From positions 1 to 32,055 of the forward strand of contig ONKE01000020.1 in the NCBI GenBank assembly GCA_900318355.1: a DNA stretch of 32,055 nucleotides, given 5' to 3'. Position 1 is the first letter of the stretch; each line of letters opens with the position of its first letter. Below are positions 25,286 to 32,055 of the stretch, one piece after another. The translations under genes and the position numbers were made by a program. The notes beneath the pieces were generated by a model that saw only the letters and a list, made by a program, of their open reading frames with translations, was not told the DNA's origin and searched no databases. The DNA comes from an uncultured Bacteroidales bacterium. GTDB taxonomy: Bacteria > Bacteroidota > Bacteroidia > Bacteroidales > UBA932.

Positions 25286-26863
25286 TTATTCCTCCCCGTC
25301 GATATAAGTCCCGTCGTAAGAAACGTAGCCGGGATTGGGTTTCATCTCCAGATTGCTCTGGAGTTCCATCCGGTCTATAGGCAATACGAACCGGTAGTTG
25401 GGATAGTCCAGCCGCAAGGCGGAGAATTCATCCGTATGTTCAGCATTGCTCGTAGACGAGCGAATCACGCTTTCGCCACGACGGCCGAGATCGAAAAACC
25501 GGTGGCCTTCGAAGCAGAGTTCGCGCACCCGCTCTTTTGCTATGATTCCGAGCAAGTCTTCGGCGCTGCCGTAATCCAACTTCACGGCATCTTTTTCAAT
25601 CCCGCGCGCCCGGGCCTGAAGCGCCGCAATATCGTCGGCGGCATCGGAAAGCGAACCTTCGCCATGGGCCAGGGCCTCGGCATGAATCAGGTACATCTCC
25701 GAAACGCGCAGGACAAAAAGGTCGCAAACGCGCCTTTCAGTCTCGCTTATACTCTTGTAATACAAATACTTGCACACAGCAGGCCAGGACTTTCCCTGAT
25801 ATGCTTCCGGATCTCCGGCGGCAGCGGTGTAGGTGAGCAGTTCCCGACGGATGTCGTCAGCCTCGTAATATTCCTGAAGCGACGCGTCAGGGAAAAACCC
25901 GTTGGTACCTGTCGGATCGAAATCCTTTGCCAAGGCGAAAGTGACTCCGTAACAGTTCAGACGGAATATGCTCTCACGGCCCTTGTTTTCCTGTGACGAA
26001 CGAAACATGTCGACGTATTCGGAGCGCGGAGAAAGGGAGACTTTGTCCATGACCGACTTGGCATGCTTTGCGGCCTGCTGCCAGTCTTCCATGTAAAGGC
26101 AGACTCTGGCCAGAAGAGCCTCGCAGGCTATGTAGGAAACATGGTACGGATCGGAAATCGCATCCTTCTGGACATTCGACGAGGCCGCGGACGGATTGGC
26201 CTGAGCGCTGGCTTCAAAGCGTTCAAGGGCCGAATTAAGGTCGGAGACAACCTGCTCGTAGACCTTGCCTACGGTTTCGCGGTAAGGATGATCGGACAGG
26301 GTGAGCGCCCGCGTTACGACCGGCACGCCCAGCTGGCTGTGGTCGGGCTTGTAGGAATAGGGCTGTCCATAGGCACGGCAGAGGTCGAAATGGGCCAGGG
26401 CGCGGCAGAAATAGGCCTGAGCCACGATTTTATCGAGCAAGGCCTGGTTGGCAGCCGTCGTATAGGTGGCCTTGGCCTTGTCGGCATAGTTGATAAGGTT
26501 GTTGGCGGCCGTTACAATGTCCCATCCGCCTACCCAGACATTGCGCGGATAGGTGGAGACGTGGTCCGATTCGAGCTGATAGTTATACAGGAGCCTGTCC
26601 CCCTCGTCAAGATAGAGAGAATTGACATTCAGCAGGTCTGCAGGCACTTCGGCATACTTGATGAAAGAGTCGTGATAAAACTCCAGAACCTGACGGTGCA
26701 TGCCCTCCGAGGCCATCTGGATGCCGTCCATCGTCGACAGGAAAGCCGCAGTGGTATTCTTTCCGATGGGCTGGACATATAAGAGCTTCTCTTCGAGCTT
26801 GGCACAGCCCCAGAGACAGGCGACGGCGGCGAGGGCTGCCATATGGGAAATAATCTTCTTCAT
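25286..26863 (-). CDS. SusD/RagB-family nutrient-binding outer-membrane lipoprotein
   Basis: A 525-residue lipoprotein with lipobox LWGC (Cys20). The SusD fold shows in the N-terminal helical region (residues about 85-200; AYFCRALAHFDLCRAYGQPYSY, where the Ala-rich helix and RAYG are family signatures), further TPR-like helices (CEALLARVCLYMEDWQQAAKHAKSV), and the C-terminal SusD/RagB region: LRVSEMYLIHAEALAH, ERVRELCFEGHRFFDLGR and a final block with FVLPIDRMELQSN and MKPNPGY. SusD proteins sit as lids on SusC transporters and bind the incoming oligosaccharide or peptide. It starts 4 bp after susC, the standard tight pairing. The ligand cannot be told from sequence; absence of neighbouring glycoside hydrolases leaves a glycan or a peptide both possible. 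Confidence 0.96.
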   Translation of the reverse strand: MKKIISHMAALAAVACLWGCAKLEEKLLYVQPIGKNTTAAFLSTMDGIQMASEGMHRQVLEFYHDSFIKYAEVPADLLNVNSLYLDEGDRLLYNYQLESDHVSTYPRNVWVGGWDIVTAANNLINYADKAKATYTTAANQALLDKIVAQAYFCRALAHFDLCRAYGQPYSYKPDHSQLGVPVVTRALTLSDHPYRETVGKVYEQVVSDLNSALERFEASAQANPSAASSNVQKDAISDPYHVSYIACEALLARVCLYMEDWQQAAKHAKSVMDKVSLSPRSEYVDMFRSSQENKGRESIFRLNCYGVTFALAKDFDPTGTNGFFPDASLQEYYEADDIRRELLTYTAAAGDPEAYQGKSWPAVCKYLYYKSISETERRVCDLFVLRVSEMYLIHAEALAHGEGSLSDAADDIAALQARARGIEKDAVKLDYGSAEDLLGIIAKERVRELCFEGHRFFDLGRRGESVIRSSTSNAEHTDEFSALRLDYPNYRFVLPIDRMELQSNLEMKPNPGYVSYDGTYIDGEE

Positions 26864-26867
26864 GACG

Positions 26868-29800
26868 CTAAAAACTGAGGGAGACCTGGGCCTGTACCGA
26901 CGGGGTCATGCCGCTGGAATATTTGAAATTCTTATAACTGTTGTGGAAGCGGCTCTGGGCCGGAGTCCACAGGTAGAGATGGTTGCCTATGACGCTTAAC
27001 TGGCAGGTGCGGATGCCGGTTCCCTTGAGCCAGCGGTCGGGCAGTTTGTAGCCGAGCGACAGGGTGTAAAGCTCGATATTGTCTGTACGCATCAACTGCC
27101 TGTCGGTATTATATGCCGTCAGCGAATTATTGAGGGAAAACTTCGGGTTGAGCGCTATGTCGCCTGGCTTGCGCCAATGGTTCATCGACTCAAGGGGCTG
27201 GTTGTCTTCAATTGCGTCGGATCCGTCACTTTCAAAGAGTATGTAGTCCCAGGCGCCGAAGGAATAGGTCAGTTGGATATTCAGGGTCAGGCGCTTGTAT
27301 TCGAAGGAGTTGTTCAAGCCGCCGAAGAGTACGGGATATTTCGAATATTGCGGCATGAACACGCGGTCGGCATAATTGAAAGAATAGGTCAGGTCGCCAT
27401 TGCGGTCGTACCACATGGGCGCACCCGAAACCGGATCCACGCCTGCCCATTTGACCAGCCAGAACGCGTCCTTGGGCTGCCCTTCGATCCAGATGTAGTC
27501 GAAGAATCCCGTGTAGGCGTCGCCGTTTAGTTTTTCTACCATGTTCCTGTCGTGGGCGCCATTGAACGACGTGGTCCAACGGAAATTACCGTTGTCGATA
27601 TTGACAGACTCGAAGAGGATCTCGATGCCGGTGTTGGAGATGGTGCCGATGTTACGCATCAGGGTGCCGGTGGTCACCACGGAAGAAAGGCGGGCCTTGT
27701 ACAGGACGTCGGTAGTCACTTCGCGGTACGGCTCGATGGTAAGGTGGAAGCGCTTCAGGAACCCGACGTTAAGCCTTGCGTTGGTCTTGTAGGTCCGCTC
27801 CCACGACAAACCGGCGTTGGGGATGGAACTTTGATTTGCTCCCGTGGCCCCGCCGTAGTAGTTGCCGGAAGAGATGGAATAGTTGCCGTAGGCCGTGGAA
27901 TCGGTTCGCGAATTGCCCGTGGTACCATAGGTCAGTTCCAGGCTAAGCTCGTTGAGCCAGGGGACATTCCAGAAATGCTCCCTGTGAACATTCCAGCGCA
28001 CGCCCACGCTCTGGAAAAACTCCCAGCGGGAATACTCCGAAAAGTCGCTGTTGCCCTGACGACGGAAATTGTAGAGGATGGCGTAACGCTTGTCGTAGTT
28101 GTATTGGAGGGACCCCAGATATGACAGGCTCTTGTTCAAGGTTATGCCAGAATAGCCCTTCCGCGTGGATTCGTCGGAAAACGAGACTTCGCGAAGATTG
28201 TCGTTTGCAAAGCCGGAACCGTAGATTTCACTGTTGACATGCTTGCTGGAACGCCAGTCGACGCCCAGGACTGCGCTTACCTTGTGCTTGCCCGCAAAAG
28301 TATGGTCGTAATTGACATGAAGCTTTTCAGAGATACGGTAGTCAAAGACCGAGCGCCGGTCTGAATAGCCCTTGGTGGTGGAGGAACTCAGCTGGTTGGC
28401 GATAGTATTGATCGATGTATAGGAAGGATTATACACATTGATGACGGCGCCACTGGTTTCAGACGAAACGGAGAACCCGTCGAAAGGCTTCCACACCAGA
28501 GAGACGGTTGCCTGCGCATTCACGTTGTTCTGATAGCTTTCATTCAGGTCCCGCTCGTCCAGATAGGAGAAGAAACGCTTTTGAACGGGCTCGAAAACGT
28601 TGTTGTCGGTACTGTACCAGTTGTAGGCGCGGTAGGAGCCGTCCGGATTGTACGGGGTGAAAATCGGAAGGTGCTCATCCCAGAAGGAAGACCGGCTGTA
28701 GGTGTTGCTGCGCAGGAATGCTCCCGACAGGTTGATACCGGCTTCGAAACGGTCGGAAAAATGGTAATTATTCTTGAAGTTCAAGGAGATGCGCTGGTCG
28801 CTGTTGCCGATGAACGGAGATTTGTTGCCGTAGTAGGACATCGAAAAATAGGAGCGCATCTTCTTCGTACCGCCCGCCGCGGAGAAATTGGCCTGAAGGG
28901 TCTGGCCCACGCCGTTGTAGTACGGGAACCAGTCGGTATCCATCTCGGAGTATTTGTAGCCCTGCCGGTCGTTGTCCAGGAAGGGATAGGCCGCTGCGGG
29001 GTGGCCGGCATTCGCCCATGCCTCTTTCGATACCGCCAGCCAGTCCGACGCTCCCATGAAGCGCTGAAGCGTACTCCGGTCTACCCAGGAAGCACCGTAT
29101 TTCACAGAGAAATTATATGATGGCTGGCCCTCCCTGGCCTTTCTCGTCGTCACGAGGATTACGCCACGGGCGCCATCTGCACCGTAAAGCGCGGTGGTGG
29201 CCGCGTCTTTAAGGACGGTCATAGACTCGATGTCGTCGGGATTGAGGTAGGACAAGGGGCTGACCGTAGAAGACGTACCGCTGAACGAATTTGTCTTGCT
29301 TCCGGTATAGACCTCGACTCCGTCGATAATCCATAGCGGCTCGTTGGAAGCGCTGAGAGTACCGTCGCCGCGGATACGAATCTTGACGGATGTCCGGCCG
29401 GAGGAGTTGTCTTCCAACACGTTCATGCCGGGCACGAGGCCAGCCAGAAGATTGTCTATACGTGCGGCAGGCCGGTCCTTGATTTCTTCGGAAGAAACCT
29501 GGTAGGCAGAGCCGACCATATCCTCCCGCTTCTGCTTGAGGCCGTATCCGACGCTGATCACGGCTTCTTCCAGTTCGTTGGAAGAGCGGAGGGTCGCATT
29601 GATTATTACGTCACTGGAACCGGCCTTGACGGGACTTTCCTGGCTGTCCATCCCGAGAAAGGAGAATGTCAGCGTACTGGCCTGGTCGGAAATACGAAGG
29701 GTATATGTGCCGTCGGCTTCGGCAATAGCTGCCTTGCCGGTAGCCTTATCTATGATTGCAGCACCTGGAAGAGGCTCTCCGTCCTGGTCAACTACTCTTC

Positions 29801-29909
29801 CTGAAGCACTTCTAACTATCTGTAAACGAGGGGTTTGTCCTTGAACTCTACCCCCACCCACGAGGAAAATCGTCGCCTGGACCAGGAGCAAGATCAACAT
29901 CTTTCTCAT
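26868..29909 (-). CDS. SusC/RagA-family TonB-dependent transporter
   Basis: A 1013-residue outer-membrane transporter. After the signal peptide (about 1-24) comes a carboxypeptidase-regulatory-like domain (about 35-110; GRVVDQDGEPLPGAAI, GTYTLRI), then the region SVGYGLKQKREDMVGS typical of SusC, the plug (about 120-225; GLVPGMNV, IRGDGTLSASNEPLWIIDGVEV, LKDAATTALYGADGARGVILVTT, which is the strongest SusC signature) and a 22-strand-type barrel to the C terminus, ending in Phe (VSLSF) as barrel proteins do. No N-terminal STN signalling domain is present and no sigma/anti-sigma pair is nearby. The start at 29909 (MRKMLILLL) is chosen over a TTG at 29936. It pairs with the downstream SusD to import a ligand using TonB energy. 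Confidence 0.97.
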   Translation of the reverse strand: MRKMLILLLVQATIFLVGGGRVQGQTPRLQIVRSASGRVVDQDGEPLPGAAIIDKATGKAAIAEADGTYTLRISDQASTLTFSFLGMDSQESPVKAGSSDVIINATLRSSNELEEAVISVGYGLKQKREDMVGSAYQVSSEEIKDRPAARIDNLLAGLVPGMNVLEDNSSGRTSVKIRIRGDGTLSASNEPLWIIDGVEVYTGSKTNSFSGTSSTVSPLSYLNPDDIESMTVLKDAATTALYGADGARGVILVTTRKAREGQPSYNFSVKYGASWVDRSTLQRFMGASDWLAVSKEAWANAGHPAAAYPFLDNDRQGYKYSEMDTDWFPYYNGVGQTLQANFSAAGGTKKMRSYFSMSYYGNKSPFIGNSDQRISLNFKNNYHFSDRFEAGINLSGAFLRSNTYSRSSFWDEHLPIFTPYNPDGSYRAYNWYSTDNNVFEPVQKRFFSYLDERDLNESYQNNVNAQATVSLVWKPFDGFSVSSETSGAVINVYNPSYTSINTIANQLSSSTTKGYSDRRSVFDYRISEKLHVNYDHTFAGKHKVSAVLGVDWRSSKHVNSEIYGSGFANDNLREVSFSDESTRKGYSGITLNKSLSYLGSLQYNYDKRYAILYNFRRQGNSDFSEYSRWEFFQSVGVRWNVHREHFWNVPWLNELSLELTYGTTGNSRTDSTAYGNYSISSGNYYGGATGANQSSIPNAGLSWERTYKTNARLNVGFLKRFHLTIEPYREVTTDVLYKARLSSVVTTGTLMRNIGTISNTGIEILFESVNIDNGNFRWTTSFNGAHDRNMVEKLNGDAYTGFFDYIWIEGQPKDAFWLVKWAGVDPVSGAPMWYDRNGDLTYSFNYADRVFMPQYSKYPVLFGGLNNSFEYKRLTLNIQLTYSFGAWDYILFESDGSDAIEDNQPLESMNHWRKPGDIALNPKFSLNNSLTAYNTDRQLMRTDNIELYTLSLGYKLPDRWLKGTGIRTCQLSVIGNHLYLWTPAQSRFHNSYKNFKYSSGMTPSVQAQVSLSF

Positions 29910-29950
29910 AGTCTGTCTGTTAAGTTCATGGCGCAAGTTAACAAAAAAAA

Positions 29951-29974
29951 GCCACCATTGTACAATTTGGCGGC
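29951..29974. terminator. Terminator between rnz and the SusCD operon
   Basis: GCCACCA (29951-29957) pairs with TGGCGGC (29968-29974), one pair being G-T, round a 10-nt loop. On the minus strand it is followed by a run of T, so it ends the rpsA-rnz transcript 40 bp after the rnz stop. A T-run on the plus side as well makes the element symmetric. Confidence 0.75.
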
Positions 29975-30014
29975 ATTTTTTTATCGCTGCGGCAGAATTA
30001 TGCCGCGACGGATG

Positions 30015-30956
30015 TTACAATTTGAAAGCACTTTTCCCGGGGCCGATGTCCCAGCGGTCGCCGTCCTGGGCGGCGAAGGAGGCGGGAAAAACGGTGCGGG
30101 CCTCGGACTGTATGGACGAAGGATCCTTTATCCTGGAAGAATAGTGGCCGAGGAGAAGCGTGCCCGCGCCGGCTTCGAGGGCGGTTCGCGCAGCCTGGAT
30201 GGCGGTGCTGTGGTGGCGTTTGGCGGCCTGGTCGGCATAGGCTTCCGTGTACGTAGCCTCATGATAGAGCAGGCTTACGCCCTTGAGCCAGCCACCGAGC
30301 TCCGGGAACGGAGCCGTGTCGCTGACATAAGCGTAGCTCGCCGGCTCATATGGCTTGTAGGCCAGCTCCGAGGCCGGAAGGACGACCGATCCGGGGCGCA
30401 CTACGTCCTCTCCGCGCTTGAGAGTGCCTATCTCGGTGAGCGTGAGCCCATATTCGGCCACGGCCTCTTTCCGGACGTTGAACATCGGTTCCTTTTCGCG
30501 GAACAGGAATCCGTAGGTGTCGATGCCATGATTAAGGGGGAAGGCCACAATCTCCGTGGACTTGCCTTCGAAAATCACTTCCGGGCCTTTGCCCTTGAGG
30601 GGCACGAAACGGATTTCGAACGACAGCCCGTCGCCGAAATACGATAGGAAGAACTTCAGCACGGGGCCGAAATTCGACGGCGCATATATATTTAAAGGAG
30701 TCATCCTGCCTCCCATCCCGAGAGTCGACAGAAGCGGGAACAGGCCGAACAGATGGTCTCCGTGGATATGGCTGAGGCAGATGGCGTCCAGCTTTGAAAG
30801 CGGCAGGTGCATGCCCATCCAGCGCCTTTGGACGGCCTCGCCGCAATCGATAAGGAACAAGCGCCCCCGTACATCCAGTACGTGGGCGCTTTGATACCTT
30901 TCGGGCACGGGCATTGCCGAAGCGCTGCCCAGCACCGACAGTGAGAGATTACTCAC
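30015..30956 (-). CDS. rnz: Ribonuclease Z (tRNA 3' processing endonuclease)
   Basis: A 313-residue metallo-beta-lactamase-fold nuclease that matures tRNA 3' ends in the cytoplasm. Zinc ligands are visible: SHIHGDHLFG (H63, H65, D67, H68), LNHGIDTYGF (His with family spacing), SDTA (Asp bridging the metals), HEATY and the C-terminal GHYSSR. The start is GTG at 30956 and the gene overlaps the last 8 bp of rpsA, so translation is probably coupled to that of S1; no in-frame ATG lies near enough to give a full N-terminal strand (SVLGSASAMP, containing the conserved GSxxAxP). It ends before the terminator at 29951-29974. Length is normal for the short form of the family. Confidence 0.96.
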   Translation of the reverse strand: MSNLSLSVLGSASAMPVPERYQSAHVLDVRGRLFLIDCGEAVQRRWMGMHLPLSKLDAICLSHIHGDHLFGLFPLLSTLGMGGRMTPLNIYAPSNFGPVLKFFLSYFGDGLSFEIRFVPLKGKGPEVIFEGKSTEIVAFPLNHGIDTYGFLFREKEPMFNVRKEAVAEYGLTLTEIGTLKRGEDVVRPGSVVLPASELAYKPYEPASYAYVSDTAPFPELGGWLKGVSLLYHEATYTEAYADQAAKRHHSTAIQAARTALEAGAGTLLLGHYSSRIKDPSSIQSEARTVFPASFAAQDGDRWDIGPGKSAFKL

Positions 30957-32055
30957 CCTTCTCGAGTTTGTCCTTGAGGGCGGCCAGCTCGGAGATGTCG
31001 CCGAAGGTGGCTTTCTCGACGGTGGAGTTGATCTTCTTGACAGCCTTCTTGGTGTTGTCGGCCTCGGCGACGGCCTTGGCTTCCTTCACCTCCTGATAGG
31101 TGCGGGTGTGGGAAACGAGGACGCGGCGGGTGCTGCGGCGCAGCTCGACGACCTTGAACGGGAGGGTCTCGCCTACAACGGCGGCCTTGCCGTCTTCCTT
31201 GACCAGCTCGCGGCTGAACGCGAAGGCCTCGGCGCCACCCTCGAGGGTGATGTTGGCACCCTTGTCAGTTACGGAAGCAACGGTACCGTTGACTACGCTA
31301 CCGACAGGATATTTGCTCTCAAGCTCGTCCCAAGGGTTGGGAAGGATCTGCTTGTGACCAAGGCTGAGCTTGTGGTTGGACTCGTCGAAATCGAGGATGA
31401 CGACGTCGATCTTGTCGCCGGAGGCAACCATCTCTGAAGGATGCTTGATCTTGTCCCAGCTCAGGTCGCTGATGTGGATCAGGCCTTCGATACCGTCTTC
31501 CAGCTCGGCGAACACACCGAAGTTGGTGATGTTGCGGACGGTGGCGGTGTGCTTGGAACCGACGGGATATTTCTCGCGGATATTCTCCCAAGGGTTGGGG
31601 ACAAGCTGCTTCAGGCCAAGGCTCATCTTGCGGGCCTCGCGGTCGAGGGAAAGGACCTGTGCCTCAACTTCGTCGCCGACTTTGAGGAAGTCCTGGGCGA
31701 TGCGGAGGCGGGGGCTCCAGCTCATTTCGCTGACATGGATCAGACCCTCAACACCGGGCTTGATCTCGATGAATGCACCGTAGTCTGCGATGAGAACCAC
31801 CTTGCCGGTGACCTTGTCGCCGACCTTCAGGTCGGGATCGAGGCTCTCCCACGGGTGAGGGGTAAGCTGCTTCAGACCGAGGGCGATGCGCTTCTGCTGC
31901 TCGTTGAAGTCGAGGACGACAACCTTGATCTTCTCGTCGAGACTGACGATTTCTTCGGGGTTGTTGATACGGCCCCAGCTCAGGTCGGTGATGTGGATCA
32001 GACCGTCCACGCCGCCGAGGTCGACGAACACGCCGTAGTTGGTGATGTTCTTGAC
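30949..32055 (-). CDS. rpsA: 30S ribosomal protein S1, C-terminal part (5' end outside window)
   Basis: The frame is open to base 32055, so the gene starts to the right of the window; 368 residues are visible. They comprise four S1 (OB-fold) repeats, the first partial: [51 protein letters not shown] and a divergent last repeat ([12 protein letters not shown]), separated by the recurring LGLKQL-x-PxPW linker. A Lys/Ala-rich tail ends the protein, finishing KLEKGE. The last repeat lacks the GLIH-S core of the others, as is common for the final repeat of bacterial S1. S1 binds mRNA leaders on the small subunit and is essential where Shine-Dalgarno sites are weak, as in Bacteroidota. Its stop overlaps the rnz start. 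Confidence 0.97.
   Translation of the reverse strand, partial: VKNITNYGVFVDLGGVDGLIHITDLSWGRINNPEEIVSLDEKIKVVVLDFNEQQKRIALGLKQLTPHPWESLDPDLKVGDKVTGKVVLIADYGAFIEIKPGVEGLIHVSEMSWSPRLRIAQDFLKVGDEVEAQVLSLDREARKMSLGLKQLVPNPWENIREKYPVGSKHTATVRNITNFGVFAELEDGIEGLIHISDLSWDKIKHPSEMVASGDKIDVVILDFDESNHKLSLGHKQILPNPWDELESKYPVGSVVNGTVASVTDKGANITLEGGAEAFAFSRELVKEDGKAAVVGETLPFKVVELRRSTRRVLVSHTRTYQEVKEAKAVAEADNTKKAVKKINSTVEKATFGDISELAALKDKLEKGE

Overview
This window comes from a GC-rich member of the Bacteroidota, most likely an uncultured Bacteroidales of the Alistipes/Cryptobacteroides type. The evidence is a complete SusC/SusD pair, several lipoproteins, an OmpA with a coiled-coil linker, a TonB-receptor-like barrel, and promoters of the Bacteroides form (TTTG, about 20 bp, TAnnTTTG) with few Shine-Dalgarno sites. 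The genus is inference. No phage, insertion sequence, CRISPR array, tRNA or rRNA was seen. Most of the window is well-conserved core genome, densely packed, with hairpin terminators between most convergent genes.

Layout, left half. The 3' end of pyruvate phosphate dikinase (1-378) faces a minus-strand gene that joins an AmgK-like sugar kinase to a RapZ C-terminal domain (533-2032). A divergent promoter region separates it from a plus-strand pair: an MMPL/RND-type exporter (2133-4601) and a lipoprotein nuclease with a 5 x 30 bp in-frame tandem repeat (4607-6097). Then come htpG (6161-8161) and a long-chain acyl-CoA ligase (8263-9909), both minus, a plus-strand HAD phosphatase (10013-10852), a minus-strand OmpA (10950-12125) and plus-strand uvrB (12298-14439).

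Layout, right half. Almost everything is on the minus strand. In transcription order from the right edge: rpsA (partial) overlapping rnz by 8 bp; a terminator; a SusC-SusD-small lipoprotein-propeller lipoprotein operon (29909 down to 23044); a hairpin; a secreted calcineurin-like phosphoesterase; a TonB-receptor-like outer-membrane barrel; and a tight trio of GH73-LysM glucosaminidase, MltG and a RelA/SpoT protein whose hydrolase motifs are broken.

Themes. Several genes concern the envelope and amino-sugar metabolism: the kinase-RapZ fusion, GH73, MltG, OmpA and the SusCD system. The most interesting single object is the kinase-RapZ fusion, which may couple amino-sugar salvage to glucosamine-6-phosphate sensing. 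Second are the RelA-like protein predicted to make but not degrade (p)ppGpp, placed in a cell-wall lysis operon, and a SusCD locus with no glycoside hydrolase or regulator but with a propeller lipoprotein and a nearby phosphoesterase. No wholly new system could be demonstrated from sequence alone.
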